Source: JAWKOK01 sp963765875 (GTDB lineage Bacteria; Chloroflexota; Anaerolineae; Caldilineales; Caldilineaceae). Taken from it: DNA of 49,831 nt. Below the pieces are notes generated by a model. That model was not told the DNA's origin and did not search any database. It saw only the letters and a program-made list of their open reading frames with translations. Of the stretch, positions 37,433 through 45,262 are shown one piece after another; position 1 is the first letter of the stretch; every line of letters begins with the position of its first letter. The stretch spans positions 1 to 49,831 of the forward strand of contig CAVXYK010000024.1 in NCBI GenBank assembly GCA_963765875.1, read 5' to 3'. The translations under genes and the position numbers were made by a program.

Positions 37433-38713
37433 ATGAAAACAGCAATCATCGTCGGCGCGGGACACCGGGCATTGATCTATGCAGAATATGCCAAGCGGCA
37501 TCCCGAGGCATTTCAGATCGTGGGCGTGGCCGATCCCAGTGAGGGGCGGCGGCAGCAGGCTGCTGCGCTGTTCGGGTTGAGCGAGGAGCAGTGCTACGGC
37601 TCGGCTGAGGAACTGGCGGCCTTGCCCAAGCGCGCCGACGCCGTGATCAACGGCACCATGGATCACCAGCATGTACCCACGTCGTTGCTGCTGCTGGAAG
37701 CGGGCTACGACCTGTTGCTTGAGAAGCCTTTCGCGGTCAACGAGGCCGAGATGTGGCAGCTTGTGGACGCGGCCAAGCGCAGCGGGAGGAAAGTCGTCAT
37801 CTGCCACGTGCTGCGCTATGCACCTTTCTACGCCGCCATCCGCAAACAGGTGATCGACGGCGCCATCGGCGACATCATCAATATCCAGGCCGCCGAGCAC
37901 GTCTCCTATCACCACATGGTCGTCGGCTACGTGCGTGGCAAGTGGAACCGCCTAGATCGTTGCCATTCCAGCATGTTGATGGCCAAGTGCTGCCACGATC
38001 TCGACCTGATTGCATGGATGAAGAGCGGCGTACCGCCGCGTTCGGTGGCCAGCTTCGGCAGCACCATCTTCTTTCGACCCGAGCGTGCGCCTGAGGGCGC
38101 GGGTACACGTTGCCTGGTCGACTGCCCCATCGAGTCCGAGTGCCTCTACTCGGCGCGCAAACACTACATCGACCATCCGGAGCGCTGGGCCTACTACGTC
38201 TGGGACTCATTGGAGCATACCGAAAACCCGACCGTCGAGCAGAAGATCGATTCTCTGAAGGGAGACAATCCATATGGTCGCTGTGTCTGGAAGTGCGACA
38301 ACGACGTGGTCGATCACCAGTCGGTGGCCATCGAGTTCGAAGATGGCAGTACGGCAACGCTCAACATGGTCGGCGGCACGGCAAAACCATCGCGCTCGAT
38401 CCACCTCATCGGCACCCATGGTGAGATCGAGGGCAGACTGGAGGATAGCCGCTTTGTGATCCACCGCATCGATCCGCGACCGGGACATGAGTTTTGTGAA
38501 GAGATCGTCGACCTGCGCGCCACCAGTGATATGACGGGCACGCAAGATGGTCACGGCGGCGGCGATCTGCGCCTGGTCGAAGATTTCGTGCGCCTGTTGA
38601 ACGGCCACGAGCCGTCCCTGAGCAGCACGACCATTGAGGACTCGGTCAGCGGGCATTTGATGGGCTTCTGCGCTGATCGGGCGAGAGAAGAGGGGCGGCT
38701 GGTGGACATATAG
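37433..38713 (+). CDS. Gfo/Idh/MocA-family oxidoreductase, long form with cysteine cluster
   Basis: Oxidoreductase of 426 residues. Start TAIIVGAGHRALIYAEYAKR is an atypical Rossmann glycine motif (GAGHRA), LLLEKPFAVNE carries the catalytic lysine, and KCCHDLDLIAWM the active-site residues. A cysteine-rich insert lies at about residues 225-245 (CLVDCPIESECLY). The C-terminal end (DLRLVEDFVRLLNGHEPS) is repeated 1 kb downstream as a diverged remnant, so a paralogous gene once stood there. The long form with this end is typical of putative oxidoreductases of Chloroflexota and Firmicutes sugar loci. Substrate unknown. Confidence 0.9.
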   Translation: MKTAIIVGAGHRALIYAEYAKRHPEAFQIVGVADPSEGRRQQAAALFGLSEEQCYGSAEELAALPKRADAVINGTMDHQHVPTSLLLLEAGYDLLLEKPFAVNEAEMWQLVDAAKRSGRKVVICHVLRYAPFYAAIRKQVIDGAIGDIINIQAAEHVSYHHMVVGYVRGKWNRLDRCHSSMLMAKCCHDLDLIAWMKSGVPPRSVASFGSTIFFRPERAPEGAGTRCLVDCPIESECLYSARKHYIDHPERWAYYVWDSLEHTENPTVEQKIDSLKGDNPYGRCVWKCDNDVVDHQSVAIEFEDGSTATLNMVGGTAKPSRSIHLIGTHGEIEGRLEDSRFVIHRIDPRPGHEFCEEIVDLRATSDMTGTQDGHGGGDLRLVEDFVRLLNGHEPSLSSTTIEDSVSGHLMGFCADRAREEGRLVDI

Positions 38714-38719
38714 CCTACT

Positions 38720-39127
38720 TTACAAGGACAACCAATTCTCCTGCCGCAGTTGCTGAATTGGCTCAAAATCCCTATCAGTGGTCAGTAGCGTCAAGCCATA
38801 GCGCAACGCCACGGTGGCAATCAACGCGTCGACTGTCGCCAGTTGGCGACCACGCCTACGCAGAGCGACCTGTAATCGAGCGGCTTCGTGGGCGTCTGCT
38901 CGATCCAGTTTGTAGTAGATAAAGCTGTCCTGTAGTCGATTCCATTCGGCTAGATTGGCCTTGACCCTAGGGAGGACCTGAATGCCATACAAGAATTCGG
39001 TCAGGGCTGGAAGTGGAATGGCAAACCTGTCGCCGAATTGTAGTCGTTTGAGCATCCGGCCACGCAGCTCGTGACCAGGCGTCACAAGGGGTGAGAGGTG
39101 ATTGGCATCCAACAGATAGTCTGCCAC
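38720..39127 (-). CDS. PIN-domain toxin (VapC-like)
   Basis: PIN-domain ribonuclease of 135 residues. The start region ADYLLDANHLSPLV supplies the first aspartate, LPALTEFLYGI the glutamate, LATVDALIATVAL the third acid and LLTTDRDFEPI the last. The GTG at 39127 gives the standard distance to the first aspartate and lies five bases after the antitoxin stop codon; an in-frame ATG at 39157 would add ten residues and overlap the antitoxin. All four acidic residues are retained. It converges with the Gfo/Idh/MocA gene, ending six bases from its stop codon. Confidence 0.86.
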   Translation of the reverse strand: MADYLLDANHLSPLVTPGHELRGRMLKRLQFGDRFAIPLPALTEFLYGIQVLPRVKANLAEWNRLQDSFIYYKLDRADAHEAARLQVALRRRGRQLATVDALIATVALRYGLTLLTTDRDFEPIQQLRQENWLSL

Positions 39128-39131
39128 CGTC

Positions 39132-39464
39132 CTACCGCCGACCCTCTGTCCGGTCATCTGCGAGATCGCGTGTCTTCATCTCTCCCTCTATAGCCGCCCA
39201 TTTTTGATTCCAAGCGGCCGAATCGATGGGCGTTTCAGAGGCGGCATCTGCGAGCAAACTAGTGAGGGATTCAGTCGGTTGAATCACATTTCCCGGATTG
39301 GAATCCAGTGAACGAATCTCGGCCACAACCTCTTCCAGGGTCGGATCGGTAGCATCATCTCCCTCATCGAGTATTGTGATCAACACCTGCTGACCTTCCC
39401 ATCCGTTGATGGGCTCCGACAGCATCACTGAACCGTTCTGAATGGTCCCCTTCATCGTATGCAT
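39132..39464 (-). CDS. Antitoxin of the PIN toxin (VapB-like, family not certain)
   Basis: Protein of 110 residues. The N-terminus MHTMKGTIQNGSVMLSEP looks like the strand-rich start of antitoxins that begin with a short DNA-binding beta domain (MKGxIxNGxIxLxEP pattern), followed by an acidic middle region and a polar C-terminal helix with SAAWNQKWAAIEGEMK. The ATG at 39464 is preceded by GGGGAGG. Directly upstream of the toxin gene, it forms a two-gene operon on the minus strand. The identification rests on the pattern and on position. Confidence 0.72.
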   Translation of the reverse strand: MHTMKGTIQNGSVMLSEPINGWEGQQVLITILDEGDDATDPTLEEVVAEIRSLDSNPGNVIQPTESLTSLLADAASETPIDSAAWNQKWAAIEGEMKTRDLADDRTEGRR

Positions 39465-39524
39465 AGCGAACCTCCCCATACCTCAGTTCAAACATGCAGA
39501 ATTGCCGCCATTGTACCACAACGC

Positions 39525-39741
39525 GTCCGTCACCGGCGACATGGCCAGCGCGCACGGCGGCAGCGATCTACGCCTGGTCGAGGACTTTGTGCGCCTGTTG
39601 AACGGCCACGAGCCATCCCTGAGCAGCACGACCATCGAGGATTCGGTCAGCGGGCATCTGATGGGCTTCTGTGCTGATCGGTCCATGGAGGAGGGGCGGG
39701 TAGTGGAGATCGTAGACCGTAGCACGGCATTCATGCCGTAG
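39525..39741 (+). pseudogene. C-terminal remnant of a second Gfo/Idh/MocA gene
   Basis: The frame reads SDLRLVEDFVRLLNGHEPS and on to MGFCADRSMEEGRVVEI, matching the last 50 residues of the oxidoreductase at 37433-38713. Of about 16 changed codons in the aligned part, roughly eleven are synonymous, so the two copies diverged while both were coding. The original stop codon is lost and the frame runs eight codons into a hairpin repeat. Upstream sequence has no matching N-terminal portion. The vapBC-like pair sits exactly between the intact gene and this remnant. Confidence 0.8.
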
Positions 39742-39790
39742 CCGCCCGGTTCGGCTGGAAAAAGAGGCTACGACATGAATGTCGTGCTAC
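39719..39790. repeat. Paired hairpins with compensatory changes
   Basis: GTAGCACGGCATTCATGCCGTA at 39719-39740 and TACGACATGAATGTCGTGCTAC at 39769-39790 form a 22-bp inverted repeat with two mismatches. Each arm is also its own hairpin (CGGCAT-TC-ATGCCG and CGACAT-GA-ATGTCG). The two mismatches change a G:C pair to an A:T pair on both sides of the small hairpin, so the stem is preserved. Confidence 0.75.
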
Positions 39791-40232
39791 AACGAGTGCC
39801 GACACCGGATTGACGCCACAATAGAATCACGGCAAAATAGAGAGACAATCGACCGTCCGAACCCACACGCAGCGAAAGCGATCCCCTCATGGACTGCTTT
39901 AACGCGCCGCCACCTCAATTCCAAGTCTGGCTCCCAGCTGCGACAGTAGCGACCGCGGGCGGGCGGGCCGTCGCCCTGGCGGGTACGATACTTTGATGAG
40001 AGCCCACTTGTCCGTTCCGTTTTCGCCCAAGAGCGCGTGGATCTCATCAGGAGTGAGCACTACTCAAGACCATTTGGCGTATCTCAAAGAACTCTCGGGC
40101 GTCATGTTATTGGGAGCGGTACGAAGTCAGCTTTACCATATTCGTGGTTCGCGTTCAACCGTCCCATCAACCGTTGATGACGTATTCCGCACGGTCACAA
40201 TCACTCAATAAGGCAACGGGTTTCCTCGACTC
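39791..40232. other. Intergenic region with a gene remnant; otherwise nothing recognised
   Basis: Apart from the ABC ATPase fragment at 39989-40057 on the minus strand, no gene, repeat or clear promoter was seen. The last 60 bp form the leader of the helicase operon; a weak AAGGCAACGGG lies about 15 bases before its ATG. Confidence 0.5.
39989..40057 (-). pseudogene. Fragment of a sugar ABC transporter ATPase around Walker A
   Basis: The minus strand translates as LTPDEIHALLGENG followed by TDKWALIKV. It lines up with PGEIHALLGENG-AGKSTLIKV of the RbsA-like ATPase at 22144-23685. The catalytic AGKST has become TDKWA, and stop codons follow closely upstream, so it is dead. With the Gfo remnant it marks a former second sugar cluster at this place. 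The fragment is short (23 codons). Confidence 0.55.
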
Positions 40233-43200
40233 ATGGCAGAATCATCCATCCATAGCGCCGGTTACTATCCGCAATTCTTATGGAATCTCCGAAAAGAGTT
40301 AAGCGACCGTGCGGGTTTTGATATTCAGCGGGTTCTGCGTACGCTTTCATGTTTCCATATGAGGCAGCTGCAATCATCTTTGACTGCAAGTCAATATCCT
40401 CCTTCCGAAGTAGAACAGATCGTACAAATCTACCGTGGCATTCTGGTTCGTGGTTTGCCAACGCTCGCACCGATTGCCGTCGAACGAGCATTGCTTCAGC
40501 CGTTCATCGATGCCCAACTGGTGCACGAGGACATCGAAGACTCCAAAACGATTGAATTTCGCGCTATTTCCCAGCAACAGACTCCGGCAAACGATTGGTT
40601 GGATTTGGTAGCAGCATCGCACGCCACCGTCGATCCTCGGCTTTCATCGGAAGAGATGGACGATGCTGCCTTTGACAGTGAGCAGGAGCGACAATTCTTT
40701 ACAGAGTTACTTCCAACAGTAATCGGCATCGGAACTCGCCAGTTCTGTCAGTTGCAGACGCCGTTCCATGCGCTGTTGCCGGTTCCGGAAGCTCTTGAGT
40801 TTGTGGAGAATCGAGTAGACTTCTCATTGGAATTGCCAACCGTGAAAGACGCGCCGGATCAGAAAATCATCTATGAGGTAGATGGGCCAGAACACTGGTT
40901 TTCGCCACAATGTGACTATGACAAGGTTCGCGACAAAGCCCTCGTAGCCGAGGGCTATTCAGTTGAACGTGTCCCCGTTGAATCTGTCGGTCATCCGGCC
41001 ACAATTGAGGGGCTACGTGAGCGATTTGGCCAGAATCGATTTAGCGAGCAGGCTGAAAAAAATGTCGCTTCGCCGATTTGGGATGAGACGATGGGACCGA
41101 GTGCCTTGAATGCAGCGCTGTCTGGGTTTGGTGTTGCTCGCATACAACATGTCTTGTTGCTTGCACTTGAAACCTCGGCCCTTCGTTTGGAACAAAGCCA
41201 ATGGAGACTTGCAATTCTGGAACGGGACGTGAGTTGCGCAGAAATCGCGGTCGTGGATTTCGTAGTCCATCTGAAGCAATTGATTCGTCTCCTTGACATC
41301 GACTATCAGATTCCCCAGATTGACTTGATGATTTATAGCACTGCAGAAATGTTCTACTGTGCGGTGGTGGCTGATAGCAACGCCCTGGAGATTGGCGAAG
41401 TCCGTATCGAGCGATGTCTATTCGAGGGTGATATCGATCAAGAGCAGGATCTTGACTATTTCATCGACATCGCAGTGCTGCAACGTGACGGCTACAGCAG
41501 ATTGTTACCAAGCATGATTCCTGGCCATTCCCCAGCCGTAGAGATCCGTTCAGCCTACACATATCAAGATACGCGACAAGTGTCACCGATTGCACCAATT
41601 GCATATCCCATCACCGAAGATTCCGCGGATTGCCTCAAGTTTTTTCTTAACAACATCTTCCGTAAACAAGACTTCCGTCCAAAGCAGATCGATATTCTTG
41701 AGCGATCGTTAGCACTTCAGCCGGTCATCGGCCTGTTGCCGACTGGGGCCGGAAAATCGCTTTGCTATCAGCTTTCAGCACTATTGCAGCCGGGCATGAC
41801 CGTCATCATCGATCCGATCATCTCGCTCATGATCGATCAATCCGACAATCTCCACGACAAGTTTGCGATTGACTGGCATGAGACGATAAGCAGCCAAAAG
41901 GATACTGGTGAAAAAATAGAAGTGACGCAGGCGATGACCGAAGGCAAACTGAAGTACATTTTTCTATCACCCGAACGACTGCAGATCGCCGAATTTCGCC
42001 AAGCGTTGAAACGATTTTGCTTCAGATTCCCGATATCTTACGGAGTCATTGATGAAGCGCACTGTGTTTCAGAGTGGGGACACGACTTCCGCACCTCGTA
42101 TCTTAGGCTTGCAGATACCCTTCGAGAAAACGGCAGGCGCGAAGGCTATGAGCCAATCATCGTTGCATTGACCGGGACAGCGTCCCCAGCCGTGCTTTCC
42201 GAACCTCAGCGAGAAATCGGCATTGATGATACGGGGGCACAGATTTATCCTGACAAATTCGATCGCCCAGAACTGCGTTTCCGGATCTGCCAGACGCCTT
42301 CGAAGAATAAGTGGAATGAACTGATGGCATTGCTGTGGAAGCATCTCCCTTCCGACCTGGATACACCTTGGAACAAACTTTATGTCCCCCAAGGACCAGC
42401 AACTCAAGCGGGTATTGTCTTTACGCCATTCGTCGAGGACGATTATGGTGCGAAACGTTTGAGCACTCAATTGTCCAGCGAACTGAATCGACCCGTCAAG
42501 TACTTCGCAGGATCGCTCAGTCCTCAGCAAAAAGAAAACGTGTTGCGCACCTTCAAAGAGAATGAGTTTTCGTTGTTGGTTGCTACCAAAGCGTTTGGGA
42601 TGGGAATTGACAAACCAAATATTCGCTATACCGTACACTACAATATTCCAGCGTCGCTTGAAGCTTTTTACCAGGAAGCCGGACGTGCAGGGCGAGACAG
42701 GAAACCGGCGTATTGTTGGTTAATTTTTTCGGATGACGCGAACGATGGCGATGTGGATCGCCTTATGTGGTTTCATCAGCAGGCGTTCAAAGGGATTGAA
42801 TACGAACAAACGAAGATACGCCAGATATATCAAGATTATATCGGGGCGGCCCTCGCTGAAATTCAGCCTGGTTCCACAGTTGATGCTCATGTGCCGTTTT
42901 TCACGAACGGCAAAGATAACAAGGAACAGGCTAACCGAGACAAAGCCATCTATCGCCTAGCGCTCCTGGGTCTTGTGAAAGACTACACGTTGGACTACAA
43001 CAGAAAACATTTCGTCGTGACTGCCAATCGGCTTTCCGACACAGAGATCGTCGAGAACCTACAAGCTTACGTAGGACGATATCGGACGCGAGAATATGTT
43101 GAGGCGATCCCCAAGGAACTTCAAGGCATTGATGGCAGCACGATGCTTGGCAAGTGCTCAGCGCTGCTTCTGCAATTTGTGTATGATGAAATCAGGTTGA

Positions 43201-43865
43201 AGCGCGATGCCGCCATGCGATCAATGGCAGAAGTGGCACGCACAGCTTCACGTATTGCATCAAAAGACAAACAGGATGAATATATTCGTCAAGAATTGCG
43301 TGCCTATCTTGAGGATTCGCCATTTTCAGAACCCTTGCGGATGATGGCAGATCGAATAGAGCCAGATGAGTGGTTGCGGATCTTGGCGTTGACAGACATT
43401 GATGATGGTTCGCTTCTCCTGTCGTCCGTTGACGGCGTTCGGCAGTTGTTGGGCGGCTGTCGACGCATGCTGGAGCGCTCCCCTGAACATCCAGGTCTGC
43501 TGTTTTTGAGTTCAATCTGTCGATTGCTGTTGCCCGAACGAGAGATCGACCTGTCATTGGAAAATGCCCGCGATGCGTTTCGAGTCATTGTTCAGCTATC
43601 TCAACGGAATAGTGCGAGCATCATATTCCGGCTACTGCAGGACGGATTCCAAAATGAACTTGCCAGAATCGAAGATATGTCCGGGGCCTTCGAATCAATC
43701 GCCATGGTTGCCCTGGAGCAATATCCGCATCGAGACCTGGCCCGCCGCCTTGTATCGTATGTCCCTGACATGTCTCAAAGGGTGATCGTAAATGAACTGT
43801 TAAGCGAGATTCGTCAAGTCAACCATCGACTGCTTCCCGAAAGAGAGTTACACCATGACGAGTAA
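40233..43865 (+). CDS. RecQ-like DNA helicase fused to an N-terminal DUF559/Vsr-like nuclease-type domain
   Basis: Single chain of 1210 residues. An N-terminal segment (1-160) has no recognised domain. Residues about 185-255 carry a restriction-nuclease-type pattern of the DUF559/Vsr group: ENRVDFSLELP with D196, then IIYEVDGPEHW with E215, D217 and H221, then CDYDKVRDKALVAEGYSVER. Residues 256-460 are unassigned. The RecQ-type core spans about 480-830: Walker A LLPTGAGKSLCYQ (K508), DEAH box at 607-610 (VIDEAHCVSEWGHDFR), ALTGTASPAV, ATKAFGMGIDKPNIRYTVHY, and QEAGRAGRDR at 814-823. A winged-helix-like stretch follows (DKAIYRLALLGLVKDYTL, about 910), but the cysteine zinc site and HRDC domain of true RecQ are absent. 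Its last 11 bases overlap the next gene. The context of toxin-antitoxin genes suggests defence rather than housekeeping repair. GC content appears lower than in the sugar genes. Confidence 0.9.
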   Translation: MAESSIHSAGYYPQFLWNLRKELSDRAGFDIQRVLRTLSCFHMRQLQSSLTASQYPPSEVEQIVQIYRGILVRGLPTLAPIAVERALLQPFIDAQLVHEDIEDSKTIEFRAISQQQTPANDWLDLVAASHATVDPRLSSEEMDDAAFDSEQERQFFTELLPTVIGIGTRQFCQLQTPFHALLPVPEALEFVENRVDFSLELPTVKDAPDQKIIYEVDGPEHWFSPQCDYDKVRDKALVAEGYSVERVPVESVGHPATIEGLRERFGQNRFSEQAEKNVASPIWDETMGPSALNAALSGFGVARIQHVLLLALETSALRLEQSQWRLAILERDVSCAEIAVVDFVVHLKQLIRLLDIDYQIPQIDLMIYSTAEMFYCAVVADSNALEIGEVRIERCLFEGDIDQEQDLDYFIDIAVLQRDGYSRLLPSMIPGHSPAVEIRSAYTYQDTRQVSPIAPIAYPITEDSADCLKFFLNNIFRKQDFRPKQIDILERSLALQPVIGLLPTGAGKSLCYQLSALLQPGMTVIIDPIISLMIDQSDNLHDKFAIDWHETISSQKDTGEKIEVTQAMTEGKLKYIFLSPERLQIAEFRQALKRFCFRFPISYGVIDEAHCVSEWGHDFRTSYLRLADTLRENGRREGYEPIIVALTGTASPAVLSEPQREIGIDDTGAQIYPDKFDRPELRFRICQTPSKNKWNELMALLWKHLPSDLDTPWNKLYVPQGPATQAGIVFTPFVEDDYGAKRLSTQLSSELNRPVKYFAGSLSPQQKENVLRTFKENEFSLLVATKAFGMGIDKPNIRYTVHYNIPASLEAFYQEAGRAGRDRKPAYCWLIFSDDANDGDVDRLMWFHQQAFKGIEYEQTKIRQIYQDYIGAALAEIQPGSTVDAHVPFFTNGKDNKEQANRDKAIYRLALLGLVKDYTLDYNRKHFVVTANRLSDTEIVENLQAYVGRYRTREYVEAIPKELQGIDGSTMLGKCSALLLQFVYDEIRLKRDAAMRSMAEVARTASRIASKDKQDEYIRQELRAYLEDSPFSEPLRMMADRIEPDEWLRILALTDIDDGSLLLSSVDGVRQLLGGCRRMLERSPEHPGLLFLSSICRLLLPEREIDLSLENARDAFRVIVQLSQRNSASIIFRLLQDGFQNELARIEDMSGAFESIAMVALEQYPHRDLARRLVSYVPDMSQRVIVNELLSEIRQVNHRLLPERELHHDE

Positions 43866-44400
43866 CCTGCTAGAAACGGACCAGGCTCTTAGCCAGCTAC
43901 TGGAAGAAGTAACAACTCTGAGATCTGCCAGCCAACAACTCAATTCGGCGGGGCACATGGCGAGCGATGCTATTCACGCTGCCGAACGTGTCACTGAACT
44001 TTCCGCCCAAGTCATGCAAAACAGCTCCGTACAGCTGAATAGCTCGACTGAGTTGACGACATTGACGAGGGATCGCATGGCCGATGTGATAGCCGAACAG
44101 AAAACATCTGGCGAGCGGATGACTGCGATGACACAGGAAGGGCTCAACAAGTTCAGCGTTGAGCAGAAATCTTTCGAAGAACGGATGAGCATCATGACAA
44201 AGGATGGATTCGCTGAGGTCAGTAAAATGCAGAAGTCTTATACTGACGAAATGCGACAGTTCATCCAGTCTGAGCTACATCCCCAACTCTCTGAATATCA
44301 GCGGGCGACCAATATCAACCGTTGGCTCCTGATCGTCACGCTCCTTCTCGCCGCCGCCAATTTTGGATTTGTCATCTGGAGTGTGCTGGGCAGCGGTTGA
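43855..44400 (+). CDS. Coiled-coil protein with four 22-residue repeats and C-terminal membrane anchor
   Basis: Protein of 181 residues, not assigned to a known family. Residues 1-58 are helical (LLETDQALSQLLEEVTTLRS). Residues 59-146 consist of four 22-residue repeats starting at 59, 81, 103 and 125 with the pattern (E)QK-S/T-x-x-ERM-x-x-MT-x-(D/E)G; copies 2 and 3 are clearest (EQKTSGERMTAMTQEG and EQKSFEERMSIMTKDG). Period 22 is twice 11 and fits an untwisted or right-handed coiled coil. One transmembrane helix is at about 157-177 (WLLIVTLLLAAANFGFVIW), with only four residues beyond, so the protein is tail-anchored and the coil lies in the cytoplasm. RBS GAAAGAGAG lies within the helicase gene; overlap of 11 bases shows strict coupling. 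Confidence 0.85.
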   Translation: MTSNLLETDQALSQLLEEVTTLRSASQQLNSAGHMASDAIHAAERVTELSAQVMQNSSVQLNSSTELTTLTRDRMADVIAEQKTSGERMTAMTQEGLNKFSVEQKSFEERMSIMTKDGFAEVSKMQKSYTDEMRQFIQSELHPQLSEYQRATNINRWLLIVTLLLAAANFGFVIWSVLGSG

Positions 44401-44543
44401 GCTTGCTAAGCTATTTTGCCCTACTGGCTCGCGTCCTTGACGAGGATGAGAATGAAGAGGTCCGGGATGCGGCGTACGGGGCGTTGCTACGGCTGGCGGC
44501 CGCGCCGGAAGAGAGGCGGGCGGTGGGGGCTACAGTGGATTGA
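44397..44543 (+). pseudogene. Possible HEAT-repeat gene remnant
   Basis: In one frame the DNA after the coiled-coil gene reads YFALLARVLDEDENEEVRDA and then AYGALLRLAAAPEERRAV, ending at TGA 44541-44543. The pattern LDEDENEEVRDAAYGALLRL is like one HEAT-type helical repeat. There is no start codon of its own; the frame continues backwards into the coiled-coil gene in another frame. It could be a chance similarity, but the alanine- and glutamate-rich helical pattern with a GC-rich third position supports former coding use. Confidence 0.35.
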
Positions 44544-44602
44544 GAGTGGAACGAGTTTTGTCTCGCCGATGCGAAGTTTTTCATACACTCACGAAGGCAG
44601 GC

Positions 44603-45022
44603 TCATCGATCAACAAGATGGCTGAGGAAATCTGCCGCAGTCAAAACGGGGATGGCGGAATATTCGGCCAATGTGAGTAGGTGGCTGTCACCCGAAACTA
44701 TGAACTCCGCCTTTGCCGCCGCTGCACAGGCGAGCACTGCATCATCATCTGGGTCATCGAGAATCGTTGGCGGAATATACTGCGGTTCAACCCGTGTGGC
44801 AAGCGCTTGGATACCAAGAATCAGCATGTCGGCGCTCACACCGGCCTGGCTCAGACGAATGGCGAACTTCTGCCGGCGGAGGACATCGCTCAATTCGTCA
44901 AGCAACACCTGCGACATGAAGAGCTGGATTTTGTCTCGCCTAGCGGCATCCAAAATCTGACGCGGAGCCCCTGACTAAAGCAGTCCCGAGACGAATATAT
45001 TTGTGTCAAGAACGACGCGCAT
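44603..45022 (-). pseudogene. PIN-domain toxin gene with in-frame amber codon
   Basis: From the ATG at 45022 the frame reads MRVVLDTNIFVSGLL, then TAG at 44977-44975, then SGAPRQILDAARRDKIQLF without loss of frame to the stop at 44603. Removing the stop gives a 139-residue PIN protein of the COG1569 type with its acids D6, E (LLDELSDVL), D (ILDDPDDDAVLAC) and D (IVSGDSHLL). The translation after the stop could restart only at 44953, which lacks the first catalytic aspartate. So the toxin is inactivated by one base unless the amber codon is suppressed. It overlaps its antitoxin gene by 17 bases. Confidence 0.88.
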
Positions 45023-45245
45023 CTCGAACAGCCCGGATCTCAGCTTCTACTTCCGCATCACTCAGTGGAGAACGGTCCAAGGCCGCTAACCTATCTGCGG
45101 CAGCGAAGAGATCTTGTACTTGTTGCCGCCGCTCAAGTTCGGTTTCGATCAATTGCACAACAGCCTCAGCAGAAAGCAATCCTTCGGCTTCGGCTTGCCG
45201 GGCAACAGCATCGGAAAAGGTCAGCGTTAGTTCTAGTGAGGTCAT
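45006..45245 (-). CDS. Antitoxin partner of the broken PIN toxin
   Basis: Protein of 79 residues. LELTLTFSDAVARQAEAEGL at the N-terminus fits a short strand and helix, followed by SAEAVVQLIETELERRQQVQ, and a C-terminal segment LSDAEVEAEIRAVRDARR that would bind the toxin groove. The pattern agrees with antitoxins found before COG1569 PIN toxins. The gene is intact although its toxin is not, as expected when antitoxin loss would be harmful but toxin loss is harmless. Confidence 0.75.
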   Translation of the reverse strand: MTSLELTLTFSDAVARQAEAEGLLSAEAVVQLIETELERRQQVQDLFAAADRLAALDRSPLSDAEVEAEIRAVRDARRS

Positions 45246-45262
45246 TTTGGACTCCTTTCCAA

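Noticed and set aside
38714..39524. Integrative element using the 3' end of the oxidoreductase gene as attachment site
   Set aside because: The direct repeats of the gene end differ by many synonymous changes, so they are diverged paralogues, not recent attachment-site copies; no integrase is present.
39787..40047. Minus-strand frame of 86 codons
   Set aside because: No RBS and no protein-like pattern; the protein-like signal on that strand lies in another frame (ABC ATPase remnant).
40233..43865. Housekeeping RecQ
   Set aside because: The helicase core is RecQ-like, but the zinc-binding cysteines and HRDC domain are missing and a large N-terminal region with nuclease-type motif is added.
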